Shown piece by piece: positions 23,401 through 36,473 of a stretch of DNA of 64,000 bases; the first letter of the stretch is position 1; every line of letters begins with the position of its first letter. The notes beneath the pieces were generated by a model. The model ran no database searches. It saw only the letters and a list, made by a program, of their open reading frames with translations, and was not told the DNA's origin. Source of the DNA: Limnephilus marmoratus (lineage: Eukaryota; Arthropoda; Insecta; Trichoptera; Limnephilidae). The stretch is taken from positions 10,180,710 through 10,244,709 of the forward strand of contig OU862910.1 in assembly GCA_917880885.1 (NCBI GenBank). Direction: 5' to 3'. The position numbers and the translations under genes are program-made.

Positions 23401-24512
23401 CTAGCACCAAGCAAGAGTAATGGTTAGATAAATATAAGAAAAAGCAATCACACAAAGGGTGTTGTCCTATAGCTTTTATTCAAAAGAAAACTTCAGAAGA
23501 CTGAAAACATTTAGCTCGGTGTGGTAGACTAATGGATTGAATAAAACTGGTTCGTTTGGTGAATTAAATTAACGTAGGTACCTACGCATTACGTGAATAA
23601 GTACGGGTTACGTGTGTAAAATCGCACACCGTAGCCAGATAGTCTGCTACGTCTGTGTTGTGTACGAACAGAGATACCACGTTACCATGTAAATGAAAAT
23701 AAAGTACCTACGTATAATCTACGTACCTACCTGCAGGTTTGTTTTCATAACAGAGCTCTGAAAGTGCGGCGTTGCCAGACCTACCGCTACGTGACCTGCG
23801 CCAATGATAGCATGGCGGGAGCTGGGCGGGAGTGGGTGACGGGAGGGGGGTTTGTTTTTGTCGTGTGAGCAACTGCGCAGTTACTTGTATGGGCGGTCAA
23901 CGCGAGAAAATCAGCCTAAATAAAGCAGCAAGGCAAAAGGAACTGACGCATCCAATCAAAATAACACGCCACGTATAATGTTGCCGGAACATTTTGATTC
24001 TTTCCTCGGACGCCTCGGAACTGCGGCTTTAAAATCACCTCACGCGGTCACGGGCATCCGCGGAGCGAAGCTCTGGTTTCTAGGCAGACCTACAGACTAC
24101 TGCGCAATTCGTTTCTCAATGTTGATTGTGCTTTTCAGTACCTATTTTTTTCTTAATTGCAATCCCATTTCTTCGAGTATTAACAAAATTATACGGTGAC
24201 AATGCGCACCACTTTGATGAAATATTGTTAGGGAGGTACCTACCTACTCCTCTCGTTTTCAGATCATGCATCATTGTTTTGATCCTCATTATAGCCATCA
24301 ACATCATTCATCATCAATCTATTTTACTATTCAGTACCTAGTTATTATGAATCATTATTAATCCCAATAAGGAACTCCAGTCCAAATGCATTACCATGCA
24401 TTACAAATGCCCCAAACAAAATCGTAAAACGCCTCGACGGTACCTACCTACCTACCTAACCGGCCAACTCAAAAACATACAACTTCATCACTTCTAAAGT
24501 CATAATATAATA
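23401..24512. other. Unassigned spacer
   Basis: A few GTACCTACCTACC-type simple motifs occur. No gene was supported. Confidence 0.4.
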
Positions 24513-24650
24513 ATACTTGGATGATTTATATAGCGCCGTTTTTTTGTGAAAAATCACCTCAAGGGCGCTGTACACACTTATAATACATTTCTAAAATCTA
24601 AAAAAACTACAAGCTAGACAAACAATCGAAAACAACTTATGGCTAATTAA
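24513..24650 (+). repeat. Interspersed repeat family D (TATAGCGCCG)
   Basis: Shared with 52605-52745 and, inverted, 57560-57622. The hallmark is GCGCCGTTTT, then GTGAAAAATCACCTC and GGGCGCTGTACA, with inverted GCGCC/GGCGC words. Class unknown. Confidence 0.6.
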
Positions 24651-25202
24651 AAATGATGAAAAAAAACTTGATTAAATAGGTTAGGTACGTTGTGGGGTAT
24701 TTTATTTAAAATTTTAACAACTTTTAAATGGTTGATATTATTATTTTTTTTTCATAAAATTTTATTGCTTACAGATTTTTTGGGTTTTTTTTACTACCAC
24801 ACTAGGCTAATGCCTAATGGGGGGGGAACTCAAAATTTAAATTTAAAATACACAATTTCTGCGGCGTTCTTTTTTCCCGAGTAGGTAGGTACTGATTAAC
24901 GGTATATTTCTATTTTGATCTTTCCATTTTTATATACAATATTTTATTTTGAAAACATTATGATTGGTTAGACATGATATTTTTGATTTTGTCATTTGAC
25001 GTTTGGAAACGTTTCATGTTAAGAAATTTTTGGTCCTGGAAAATTTTATTTTTGATCACTATGGAGAGTTTTGCCAGTGACTGTAATGTTTTTAGACTAC
25101 TTATTTCGTTTTCTTGGTCGAAGGATATACTTTTCACAAAAACGGCACTGTAAAAATCATCAAAATATTATTATATATTATTATTATTATTATCAAAGAT
25201 AC
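24651..25202. other. Unassigned spacer
   Basis: AT-rich. The 24955-25060 part resembles 30240-30310 in short words, suggesting an old repeat. Confidence 0.35.
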
Positions 25203-25439
25203 CATAGGCGGATTTAGGTACGGGGGCACGTGCCCCCCCCCCCCCCCAGACGGTATTTTTGTGTACCGTGGAGATTCCACCACAGTACATACTTAGAAGC
25301 AGAAACTGTCTTTATTAAACATTTAATATATTCTATTGTTTTGACACTTTCATAAATCTTCCTATATATACTTGAACTTGTAACCGTCCGCCCCTTGTGC
25401 CCCCCCCCCCCCCAGAAACAAATCCTGGATCCGCCTTTG
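25203..25439. mobile_element. hAT-type MITE with 8-bp TSD AAAGATAC
   Basis: TIRs CATAGGCGGATTTAGG and, inverted at the right, CAAAGGCGGATCCAGG. Perfect TSDs lie at 25195-25202 and 25440-25447. The subterminal regions are poly-C on both sides. Confidence 0.85.
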
Positions 25440-25890
25440 AAAGATACCTACTATATTAGGTATAAACAAGGTGATAAATATTCTCACACCAAACTATACT
25501 AGGGATTATTTCACCATAATTTCCCTTAATAAAAATCCCACGGGATTTTTAATTTTTATCTCACAATCCCGCGGGATTTAAAAAAGGCGCGAGATTTGCA
25601 AACCCTAGTCCCAATTCCCAATAGATTGTCTACGGATGTCCCAAATTACCACAAACGTTTTGGGTGAAATGTTTGTTGTGTGTACGACATTTTATGCTAC
25701 CCCCATCCCCAAATATATTGGGGAAATTTTTCTTTCATAATTCTTCACTTGATCTTGAGACATTTGCGTAGGTACCTATGTGGGAGAACGGTCAATTTTC
25801 AAAGGTGGTTTTTAATCAATGATGTAATTAATACTTAAAGACAGAAGCTCTACATAAGATTCTTCGTTCAAACGCAAATAAAAAACAATC
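25440..25890. other. Unassigned spacer
   Basis: Around 25500-25610 the words CCCGCGGGATT and AAATCCCACGGGATT repeat in short form. No gene was supported. Confidence 0.4.
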
Positions 25891-26632
25891 AGAGTGTGTA
25901 ATTCACACGCGGTAGAAGTGAAACTATAAAGTCACCAGATGTCGCTTTCTTTTCTTTGGCTTGTTTTTTTATAGTGGTTTGAAGATTGGATATTGATTTC
26001 ACAAAATAAAAATTCGAACCCCCGTTCGCTTGATTTCTGTCTCTCTGGCCGCTGAGACTTGTCAGGCACCTTGCCAACTACACTATGGAAGGCACGCGCC
26101 GAGGTGCGAATTTACCGTGTTATATTAGAACCGAGTATTTGTGTAGAACTCCGTAGTCCAGTGGCTAACTCTTGACTCACATTCCGGAGGTCGCGGGTTC
26201 GAACCCGGCATGCGCAAATAAATTTTATTTGATTGATTTGTGTTATTTCACAATTAATTCATTTAAAATAATATATAGTATATTTGCGGCATGTTCCAGA
26301 GTGGAAGATACGATCAGTATCGCCCTGGTGTAAGACCACCATTCAGAATTGAAACGTTGCTTGAAAATGGCTTTAGCCGTGTTTAGTGACCAGATCTGAA
26401 TAGCCAGGTACTTCCCAACCTTCCTCTTCCCCACCTCCTTCCCCTCCCCGCTACCCTCAGCCTCACAACATACCACATATTGGGGATGCCATAGTCTCAC
26501 TGGCTCCAGACGGGAGCAGTTGAGATTCTTGTGCGGTATTCACTGTAAAAAAAAAAAAGAACCGAGTTGTGTCGCGTTTCCGGTTCACCCGAATTTAAAG
26601 TCACGAACGGCGCTAAAGAAGTTTCACTTCAA
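25891..26632 (-). repeat. TIR repeat family A with tRNA-like module, split by a SINE
   Basis: The outer ends are GTAGAAGTGAAAC and GAAGTTTCACTTCAA. A minus-strand tRNA-like unit at about 26000-26100 shows TAGTGTAGTTGGC (box A) and GGGGGTTCGAATT (box B). A SINE with its own TSD occupies 26137-26557. Confidence 0.65.
26137..26557 (+). mobile_element. Complete tRNA-headed SINE, family S, with 10-bp TSD
   Basis: TSD AGAACCGAGT at 26127-26136 and 26558-26567. The head shows CCGTAGTCCAGTGGCTAA (box A region) and GGGTTCGAACCC (box B). The body contains GCGGCATGTTCCAGAGTGG, ends with GTATTCACTG and a poly-A run. It is about 421 bp and the best-bounded copy of the family here. Confidence 0.85.
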
Positions 26633-26828
26633 TAATAATTGTGCAAGTTTCTCAGCGCTAATTACAACCACTGCATAAAATTATTGGTGAATATCATTCT
26701 CATTTATACAACCAGTCATACAGGACCGACCCTGTGCACTACTGTGCAGGCGCATTTGGAGCAATCCGCTCCGGTTGCCGACTTGTCAAGAAGCCAAGGG
26801 GCTGGTAATAACATAATTACCATACGTA

Positions 26829-28256
26829 CAGTTTGTCAAATAAGAGTAGAAAACATAGGAGGGCGCCACTGTTCTTCAAATGGCAATACTAAAAATATAA
26901 TCATGGTGATAATTAATCAAAGCTGTGTAACCTACATTTTTATTAAAAATTAAAAAGGCATAAAAGTGAAAAAAAATTGTCATTCCACTGATCTCAAAAT
27001 TAGAATTGCATAAAGGTATATTATTATTATATCTTTCCAATTTTGTATTAACACGGTGAAGAATAACGATATTGTAATAAAATATGAAGCACACTTTAGA
27101 AATTTCTCACATTTATTTAATAACTAGCTGGTTCCGGCATGCGTTGCTATGCCATTTAATAAAGAAATTGTTTCTCCCTGAGTGTCCTTTCCCATTCGTC
27201 TCGTTCCCCTTCTTCTCCTGCGTCCTCTTCCCCTCCCGCGTTCCCACTCCGTCACCTCCACCTTCCCTCTCCCCACTCCACTCCCCCCCCCCCCTTCCAG
27301 CGTCCTGCGAACCCCCCTCCCCACTCACACGTCCCCTTCCCTTCCCGCGTCCCCCTTCCACCATCCCCGCCTTCCCCCTTCCCTTTCCCGCTCCCTCGTC
27401 CCGCCAACCCTCCTCCCGCGTTCCATATATTCAATTCCAGTACATTCAGTTTTTAAACAGCCCGCGTGCCACCTTTTACAATTTTTATTCAAATTTCCAT
27501 TTTTCATGTAAGTATATTAAATTTGGTACCGAACATAGTTACCTATTTAAATTATCTAAAATTCTAGATTCGATTCAAACTATTAGGGGAGTACCTACTT
27601 TAAATAAATGTATCAACTTAAAGATTTTCAAAAATAGAATCCTGATTTAACTCTCAAGCAAGCGAACTGTCAAACGTTCGACAGTCGTTAGGTTTTCTGA
27701 AATTATCCAATTTTCTTAATTTTTCTCTCCGTAATAACCATCCTCGTACTTCAAGGAATATTCTAAAAAAAGAATTAGCGAAATCGGTTCAGCTGCTCTC
27801 GAGATTTGTGCTTAGCAACACATTCAGCGATTCATTTTTATATACAAGAAGATGTTAGTACCTAATAGCGTTGTCTAGGCTTTGGATCATGTCTCTAATT
27901 TTAGACCTAACATATTTAACTCATTCAGATCTAAAAGTAGTGTAACTAAACTCACCATTAACGGTTCTTCCTGTATACCTGTTAAATTCAAATTTATGTT
28001 AAAGTAAACGAAAGCCAATCACTTTGTTAAACACGATTTAATCAAATTTACGTCATTAAGCAGGTAACTTAACAACAGTGCTTCTTCGATTTCATTTTTT
28101 TAAGAACAAAAAAATGTATTTTTAAATGTGTATACAGGGTTCTGAATTTTCGTTGTCTTGCACTTTAAAAGAATTTTTGACAGGTAAATTGGTGTTGCCA
28201 GCTTACAAATTTTATAGTTCCATTTTTTATATTTTCTGCTCTTATTTGACAGACTC
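26829..28256. mobile_element. MITE family F (CAGTCTGTCAAATAAG TIR), split by a Helitron
   Basis: The ends are CAGTTTGTCAAATAAGAG and, inverted, CTCTTATTTGACAGACTC, with TA on both flanks. Removing the Helitron at 27124-27852 leaves 699 bp, matching the uninterrupted 698-bp copy at 42219-42916. Another copy lies at 50664-52546. No coding was recognised. Confidence 0.8.
27124..27852 (-). mobile_element. Non-autonomous Helitron with a paralogous empty site
   Basis: On the minus strand it begins TCTTCTTGTATATAAAAATG and ends CCGGAACCAGCTAG, between A and T. The copy at 42219-42916 shows the unoccupied site, so both ends are confirmed and there is no target duplication. The interior is rich in CCTTCCC tracts; long frames there are compositional. 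Confidence 0.85.
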
Positions 28257-29290
28257 TACAGTATAGAGTCTACACCCTACCTGGGCGCAAATGGAACAGT
28301 CCAGAATTGCCAAGACGCAGATAAAACCTAACTTACATAAAAATTGCACTACACAAAAATACAACTCATTCACATATTTTCCTAATAGTGATCACCTTAT
28401 AGTACACGCCAAACTTTAATAGCGACCTGACGTTGATACAGAAATCGTCACAATAGGTGAATGTAAGGTCCGGAAAATGGTGTAGGTACCTCTCCGCCCA
28501 CGCCTTTCTCCGTCGCACGTATGTTTTACGCGTCTTTCTGTTACGCTTACGGTCATTGTAAAGTGACTCGATTGTATCAAGTTCAGGTCGGCATTTAAGT
28601 TTTGCGCGTACTTGTACGTGGGCATCTACTTGTTTTGACAAGGGATGCCAAAATTTTTCTCGCGCCAGGCGCCCTTTGGCTCAGTTTGGCCCTGCGTACA
28701 CATACGCGGGTCGAACTGCCGAGCAGAACAACGAACAAACGGCGCGAAGCAACCCCTTAATTCTTAATTCGTGATTAGGTTCGCGCTTCGGTTTGCAAAT
28801 ATATATATATGCAGCATAACACAGCGCCCTTGAGGTTTTTACTGGCGCCGCGCCGTTTGACTCAGAGCTTGCAACTAGCTCCCACGATTTTTTGATGCTA
28901 AGCCCTGCATTTTCGTGGTGTTCGCCCAATTTAGTAAAGTTACCTGATAGTAGAGTTTTGCCCCTTTGTATAAATTGTACAGCGATTATTAGAATGTGTG
29001 CAAAAATTTACGTATCATATAGGTAAACAACTATTCGTGTTTCTATGAAAATAAAAGTCATTCGTTAAGGCCTGGTTAAGGCCTATCTAATATACGAGTA
29101 TGTATTTCATAATATAACTTCGTGCATTTGAAATTCACTGGAGAAAAGAGTCAGAACTCGAGAAATTAAAAAACGCCGCCGAAGTTGGGCATAAAATTCT
29201 AGTTTCATCCCCCTTACCTCCCCTGTAGCAATTTTTAACCTTATCGGTCTGAGAGCTCTAAAATTTGAAGATTACCATTTATATAATATA
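28257..29290. other. Unassigned spacer, partly GC-richer
   Basis: Bases 28480-28900 are moderately GC-rich with open frames on both strands, but no family was recognised. A GCGCCCTTGAGG word near 28826 may be a trace of repeat family D. Confidence 0.35.
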
Positions 29291-30070
29291 CTAGTGAGTT
29301 CCCGGCATGCGTTGCAATGCCACTAATAAAGAAATTGTTGTTTCTCCCCTCTCACGCGAACCCCCTTCCAGCGATCCCCTTCCCTCTCCTGCGTTCTATA
29401 CATATATTCGGTCCCGGTACATTCCGGATAATTAATATTTTTCAACGGTAGGCACTGAATGTCTATCAGCTTATAAAAATATTTTAGTTTGTTAAATCTG
29501 TATATATAAATTTTCAATATATATCGAAACTTACATGAATGTGCATCCTATATCTTAATCTGTTTGTTGTTTTCAAGTTAAAATTTTTATACTTAATACA
29601 TATTTTAATAGTTATATCTCTTCATTCTTTGATTATATAAAATGTATTATTAATTTTATCATATGTAAAAGCCCTAATTGGGCGAGTACAAAATAAATAA
29701 ATAAATTCCATTGCAATTTTTGATTTACAAATTTTTTTCATATCATTTCATAAACATTCATCTTTGTATATTATTAGAACAATCATTCAAATTTGGTACA
29801 ATTTGGCAAATTTGGTAACATAGGTACCTATTTAAAATAAATATAATTTTTGATTAGATTCAAAGTATTCGATTTTGGTTAGTAGGTAGTAGGTACCACT
29901 TCGATTAAATTCATTAATTTAATGATTTTATTCGAAAATTGAATTTTGATTTAACAATCGATGGTTTGCAAAATGTCATTCTCAAATTGTGACATTTTTG
30001 ACAGTTTCGTAAGAGTTTTTGTAATGATTAAAAATTGTTCAGATTTACTGTCATGTGGTTGCAATAATCC
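29291..30070 (-). mobile_element. Helitron, 5' end lost, split by a LINE tail
   Basis: CTAG at 29291-29294 with the GCATGCCGGGAACTCACTAG end on the minus strand matches the Helitrons at 27124 and 41242. The interior after 29709 resumes the AATTTGGTAC region seen at 20358. The 5' TC end is not found. Confidence 0.6.
29417..29709 (+). mobile_element. LINE 3' tail fragment, family of 4980-6067
   Basis: Ends in ATATGTAAAAGCCC followed by AAATAAATAAATAAATT, closely resembling the 3' end of the LINE at 4980. A short ATTCC on both sides may be the TSD. Confidence 0.55.
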
Positions 30071-30074
30071 AGAC

Positions 30075-30203
30075 CCATTCAGGGGGTCTTCGAAATACCA
30101 CGCTTGGTACAAATGAGCGGCGGGGGCCTTAGGGTTTTGGTCACCGGGGGGGGGGGGTTAAAAATTGCAAAAAGTTGGTCACGTAGTATGGGTACGTTCC
30201 CTA
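30075..30203. mobile_element. MITE with GGGAACGTACCC TIR, truncated
   Basis: Only the right end (inverted TIR at 30178-30201) and the interior are present. The left TIR is missing. Confidence 0.6.
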
Positions 30204-32426
30204 TTCATATTCGACGTCAAAAACGTTACGTTAGGTTTTTTAGACATTTATCTTTTTGATTTTGTTATTTGAAGTTTGGAAATTTTTGATCTCGGAATAT
30301 TTTATTTTTTGAGAAATTTCTTCCTGAAAAATTTGTCGCAAAATAGGTCGGGATTTTTTTTTTAAATATTTTTGACATTGTTTGGAAGTATGAAAATTTT
30401 CCATGTTAGGAAATTTCTATTTTTCTAGAATAAATTCTTCAGGGAAAAAAGTTAAAATAGAAAAAAATTACTAGGAAAATTGGCATGAAAATGGACCAAG
30501 AATTTATAAAAAAACATTTTGAAACTGAGAAAACCCAACTTTTGTTAATTTCATTTTGACATTTTCTCATTGGGGATACTGTTTGAAAACTTCAACGGTT
30601 CTTTTCGAAAATAACAGAGGGTTCCACTTCTGTTTAGAATTAGGTATCCTAAACTGTATAGTCATTGATAATAATACTCTGATGTTTTTCAAGGTTCTGC
30701 AACAAAAAATATGATGAAAAAAGACTACTACGATTTAGGTAAGTAGGTACCTACTCACTAATTGGGTCAAAATTGTCAATGTCAGAATACATTAAAAGGA
30801 AGCTATTAAATTTTCCATCCGTGTTTCTAGTGTTTTTTAATACCATGGTATATTTTTTCCTCGGTGTTTCTACCCTTCAGGGGTTTTCTTTGACATTGTT
30901 TTGATAGATAGAGAAATGAAATGCGAATTTACATTACTTAGAGGATTATTGGGCAAGTTCCAAAATAATTTTGCTTACTCAAGTATAAAATTTATTGGAG
31001 TCCAGTTCTGGAAGAAACAGAATATAGAGGCTTGAAAAAAATTAGGTATTTCAGGATAAAGGTAGCACTGATGTATGTACCTACCTACCGTATTTAGTAG
31101 GCGTTCCATGTGTCTCTGAAAACTCTGAATAAATAATCTAAAATATGTTAAAATACCCCTCAAAAATGTTTTATGGACCTGGCAAGACTAAATTCACCCC
31201 AATACATTCGGAGAATGTGTGTTGTGTTGCCAGTAATGGAAAAAAGCCACTGTAATCTTAATCCCAATGCTCCGTCCAAAATATAGAAGATTCACAATCA
31301 TAAAACAAATTATTATTTTCGTAATGTTATTTTTTACAACGATCCCCTCCCCCTCCACCTCCGGGCAACACTCGGCAACCCTCAGCAACACCAAACACCA
31401 GGCCAGACTCAGCTGCCGCCTCGATGTGCGGCGTTGCCAAATGAGGTAGCGCTATAAATTTAGAAAAAGTTCACAACAATGTAATACTATCAATAATAAA
31501 TTGGTGGTTGACAAAATTGGAAGATAAACATAGATAATTAAATTATACGCAATCATCGATAATACAATTACGGTCGATGTACGCAATAAAACATATTAAA
31601 AAGGTACCTACCTTATCTTGCCCTAAAAGGAAAAGAGGATTACTGTTAGTAAAATATTATATTACTGACTTTATTTTATTATTACCTACGAAACATTAAT
31701 GCTGAGCTGTGGCAGTGCTTCGCAGTTTCCAGTAGGACTGTTGTTAATATTACTTACATTAAACTATTTTCATCTGTTACAATAAAAATTATAAGGCAAA
31801 AGTAGGGAAAATATCTAAACTCTCTCTATATTATGTACGAGATACCTACGATTGTCCTTCGTTCAAACAAGCGGAAATCTGAAGTCGGGAAAATCAATAA
31901 AGTAGTGTAGGCAGCGAGCCTTGTTATTTTTAGGATCCGGGATTGAAGTTTCTAAAAATAACCACCATAATGAACTTATTTACCAACAAAGATTTCACGT
32001 AACGTAGGTACACAACAAATTATGTATGTAGGCATAAATTATAAGCAAACTAGGTACCTACTGCTTTTGTTTTTCGTGTAGTCATCTCATCTCACCAGTC
32101 ATTAGACCAAAAAATCTAAAATGTCAACATCGACGTGTAAGTGGAAAATTGTAAACAAAATGAAGAATTTCTGTTCCAAAAATATAACCTACTTACATAG
32201 CCATGTCATAAGAATGAAAAACAAAAAAAAAACGATAGGTGGCGTGGGGCCAAAATGTATTGGTGCCAGCAAATCTCCTGTTTACCCTCTTAAAAATGTT
32301 GATAATGATTATTCGAAGAAGTTCTTTGTACGGCCACCAGTGGACCAAAATAACAACACGCTAAATAAGTACTATGTTATTACAAAAACAACAAATTACA
32401 AACCAAAATACTTACAAAATCGGACG
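30204..32426. other. Long unassigned AT-rich spacer
   Basis: No gene or bounded element was recognised. Frames at 31194-31449 and 32121-32441 show no motif. Confidence 0.4.
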
Positions 32427-32815
32427 TTATTATTACGTTAACGTCTGTATGGAAACCGGCTAAGAATGCAAATCTGACGCCGCGCCTTATGCCGTACTTG
32501 AAGTTTGTTAAAAAGCTACTTTGTAATCGAACCATATTCAAGCAAGTAGCTAATAATGCCAAAAGATGGCGCCACTTACGTTAAAAGATCGCATGAGGAC
32601 GTGCCTCTGGCTGTACTATGGATTTGAAAATTTTGTATGTCTTTCCAAATACGGAGAGATTGACGGTAATATGATTGTCATTGTAACTGGCAGTTGTGAA
32701 TAATAGTACCACGCGGTTATAAATTACATATGACCTCATTGCCTGTCGCGGTTCCCGGTGACTAGCTATCACTGGAATACAGTGGATCTGAGGAACCGGC
32801 TATTTTTGGAACCAG

Positions 32816-34632
32816 TAACTAAGCCACTTAATACAGCTCATAAATCACTTATTAGAACTGTGTACAAAAAATATATATATTTATCCCACTGAAAATCTTT
32901 TAATTAAAAATAAAATACTCCATATCAGGAAGCTATTCATATAAGAAATTATCCATACAAATTGCATAAAATCGTCACCTTCCCACACACGGGCGTAGCC
33001 AGGTTTTAGTTTCGGGGAGGGTTCAAGAAAATAAAACTACTGAAAGTGCAAAACTCGTGTCGGGGGGGGGGGGAGGGGGGGGGATTGTCGGACTTTGAAT
33101 TTGCTTTGAAAATTTTTATTTTCTATGTAACTACTTATTTTTTTTTTTTTAAATTTTTGTTTTTAATAAAATTAAAGTAATAAATGTGTATCGAAAATAA
33201 AACTTTTCAAAACAAAATACATAATAAACGTTGGTAGTACATGTTAAAACATTTTAAGCAGTCAAATTATTCTAATAATCACATTTATGCTGACTGACTG
33301 TAACACTAATCACAATACACTAACACCTGTCTGTAACACTAATCCTGATATATGTTTATTTAACACTTGTTGCTAAGTAAAATAATAATTTCAAAGTACG
33401 TATACACTTACCACTGATTAGAAACGGAAATTAGAAACGGAATTCCAAAAAAAATCAAGCGCATTCACCGAAAAAACGAATCTTAAAAGTTAAATTATTT
33501 TATTTCTTTCAGAGGTCCCCATTTATCTTTTTAGATACATAATATCATTTTGAGATGTCAGTGTTACAAATAAAATTCTCTTAACTCTCCTTATTTTAAT
33601 ATTATTGATGTTGATATTTTAACTTTTCGGGGGGGGGGGGGGGTTTGAACCCCCAACCCCCCCCCCCCCCCCCCCCTGGCTACGCCCATGTTCCCACATA
33701 TCGCACTCCCAGAACACAAGAGCTAAATCTAACAATCATTTACAAGCGAAGTTTACAAGTGCCAAAAATTAAATCCACTCTTTCTAAAAAACATGAATCT
33801 TACCTCGCACCTTCCATATTCAATATTTACTTAAAAGAAACACAACATATGACTCAAACCAACAGAAAACGTACATATAAAAACTTTAATACGTGGTTAA
33901 TGAACAAAAAAAGGAATTGCTTTTACAAATTACTTGCAAACTGACCGTGTTAATTTTTTATACGATGAGTATATTGTTATTTAAACATATATTAAAATAA
34001 AAGAAAAGAACTTTCACAATAAAAAATGTACAATTATTTTAATATATGTTTTTAATATATTATATTTAGATTATTTTATGTAGGTAATCTTTTGTATTTT
34101 TATTTAAGTTTTTGTACTCTGTATTTTTATTTAAGTTTTTCCTTTGAATATTTTTATTTTATTTTGTATTTTTATTAACTTTAATCTCTATTATTATTTT
34201 TTTTATTCCATCAAAAACATAGTATACATAAATATATAATTTAAACATTTATCGGTAGTCCCGCGAAGCTGCCACATGGCTGCTTGTCTGCAGGTTCTAC
34301 CTCAATATACACTCGTTATGGTAAAAAAATAATATGTGTAATTTCAAAAGTGTAGAGGAAATTGAAGACCTCTGTAAAAAGATTTACGATTGCAAATATT
34401 AAAAGGAAATGTAATTTAAAAAAAATAATATAACAACCAATGGGATAATACAATAACATAACAACAAAAACATAAAATAACATATAATAATTGATATATT
34501 ATGTAATGATAGATACCTACTGCTACCCGGCTCAGAACAGATATTGTCTAGTGAGTCGGGTAGCGCACATATATGTAAATAACTATTGATGTTAATAAAC
34601 GCCCGGGTTACCGGCAACTTAAAAAAAGGAAA
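32816..34632 (+). mobile_element. 5'-truncated LINE of the copy 1 family, itself split by a hAT MITE
   Basis: 32820-32987 and 33691-33945 encode the C-terminal part of the LINE protein in shifting frames, with KSTLSKKHESYLAP parallel to KSNFAKKHESYLAP in the copy at 10766. The 3' stem-loop lies at 34522-34564 and the AATAAACGCCCGGGTTACC tail at about 34596-34614. The protein is broken. Confidence 0.7.
32988..33690. mobile_element. hAT-type MITE with 8-bp TSD TTCCCACA
   Basis: The 16-bp TIRs CACGGGCGTAGCCAGG and CATGGGCGTAGCCAGG differ at one base. Perfect TSDs lie at 32980-32987 and 33691-33698. Poly-G/poly-C tracts sit inside each end. Non-coding. Confidence 0.9.
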
Positions 34633-34861
34633 GTTTCTATCGGATTTATAAAATGGTCACCAACACTCAAACTGGGCGAAGGCGAACCAAAAGTCGTTCG
34701 CAAGGCCTAGCAGCAAAAACCTGCAGAGCGGGTTTTTAACTGCTAGTAAATAATTAATCCCCTAGCGGCGCTAATTTTGCATCTCAAAAATCATCGCCAA
34801 CCTTATCCTATGTAACCACGCCTGTTCATTATTATTTCAGTTATGTGAAGCAACCGGACCG

Positions 34862-36473
34862 CAGGGCCGTAGCTAGGGGGGAAGCATTAGGGGGCAATGC
34901 CCTACCTTAAAATACCTGTGCCCTACCTTAAGAAATACTATCGACTATGTAAACTATACTAGTAAACTGTTTGTTCATTGTTTGACATGATTGAAAAAAA
35001 AATACTTCCTATTGGGGTAGCGTAGCGACATCTAACTAAACAGCTTCGAATTAACCAAAGAATCATATTATATCAATTCTTTATTCTGCCCATAGATGGA
35101 ATTGAAGTAAGTGGTGAGAGGCTGTGCGCGTATTGCAATCACTGCTTAGGGGGAATTCCCAAACAGTTTGGGGATGTTATTCAACGGTTGAGTCATAAAT
35201 AAACCAATCCCTAGATCGATATCTTCGGGCCTTCTCCATACAAAACGGTTTGTCATCAGATCAAGCACTTGCATACTGCTCGCTAACAACGTATGCAGGG
35301 ACAATAGGGGTCTAGTTTTAGTTAATTATAATTGGAGGGTCGTTCTATAAAAAAATAAGAGTCCTTGTTAAATCGTAACCTTCTCTTACTTACACCGAGC
35401 GGGTATGTGGTGGATAACCTCCAATTCACTCCGAATAAGAGAACGTTTTCCTTCAAAATATGTCAGCAGATGAATCCAAAACTGGAAATTTACATTCTGA
35501 TCACAAAACTGGTTTTAAATTAAGGGTGAATCTGCTTGCGCGTCCACAGATTTAATTAGTATTACTCTCATATAATGCGTAGTATGGTTTTCCTACGAAT
35601 TACGAATTTTGTGGAATGGTTTGAAATAAAAATTTCAACTCCACTCGAAATATTAGAACGGTTTTCTTCGAAATGTGTCAGCAGATTAATCCGCTACTGG
35701 AATTTTGACAGATCATTCGGAAAATGAAACTGGTTTTAACCCAGGATTTATCTGCTAAGTCCCTAGCTTAAGCTCAGATACTACACCCAGAACAATAAAA
35801 TGGTTTTCCTCTTACTTTTGTACTTGGAACATATGGATGGTTTGATGATCCATTGGATTTGACGATCCATGAAACTTTCTTAGAATTGTCGCGCATCGCC
35901 CGCGGACCTCTCTCAATCATTTTCACCGAATATTAGTGAATGAGATTTTGATTGTGTAGAGTGGATTGATATGTTTGTGTAAAAAATGACTGGCGAAGGA
36001 CCTTGATTTTGTGTTACTATCACTGCTTGAAATGATAAAATACATGTGGCATAGAAAGGAAAGGACTGACCGAAAAGGGTAAAAGAACTTGTAGGGTGGC
36101 AATGCACTTGTCTGCTTCCCATCCAACAGGCACAAACAGCAATAGGCGTGAGTTGGTTTATTTTATAGTACACGGCGCAGTTATTTCTAATGGCGATTCA
36201 CCGATAGCAGAGCACAGTGGCTATGTTGCGGCGGGAGTTTATTACAGACTGACTGTGGGTAAGCTTGACGGGTAGGCATTAGGATAGGTATCAAAGGAAT
36301 TTGCAACAATATTAATACCAATCCCAAGCAGTGAAGCAGTATGTATGCGTGCTATGTAGATAGCACGCATACATACTGTACCCCCCCCCCTGACCCAGAT
36401 CAGATCATTTTACTTGCGCCCTACCTGTAATTACCGCTGCCCTATCTTAAATTCAACTCTAGCTACGGCCCTG
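34862..36473. mobile_element. 1.6-kb non-autonomous hAT element
   Basis: TIR CAGGGCCGTAGCTAG at the left and its inverted CTAGCTACGGCCCTG at the right. The TSD is CCGGACCG/CTGGACCG (7 of 8). Subterminal words (TGCCCTACCTTAAA and TGCCCTATCTTAAA inverted in context) support the pairing. No transposase motif was found inside. Confidence 0.85.

Larger units (their letters stand above)
32427..34730 (+). repeat. Repeat family E copy split by a LINE
   Basis: 32427-32815 and 34637-34730 together correspond to 21553-22030. The interval between is LINE sequence with a hAT MITE inside it. Confidence 0.6.

Noticed and set aside
27084..27650. 188-codon proline/serine-rich frame and its antisense frames
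   Set aside because: They lie wholly or mostly in the CCTTCC-rich interior of a Helitron, where stops are rare in every frame.
28366..28641. 91-codon minus-strand frame
   Set aside because: No recognisable motif, no splice context; kept as unassigned.
33645..33944. 99-codon frame beginning with a proline run as a gene
   Set aside because: The start lies in the poly-C end of a hAT MITE and the rest is the LINE C-terminus.
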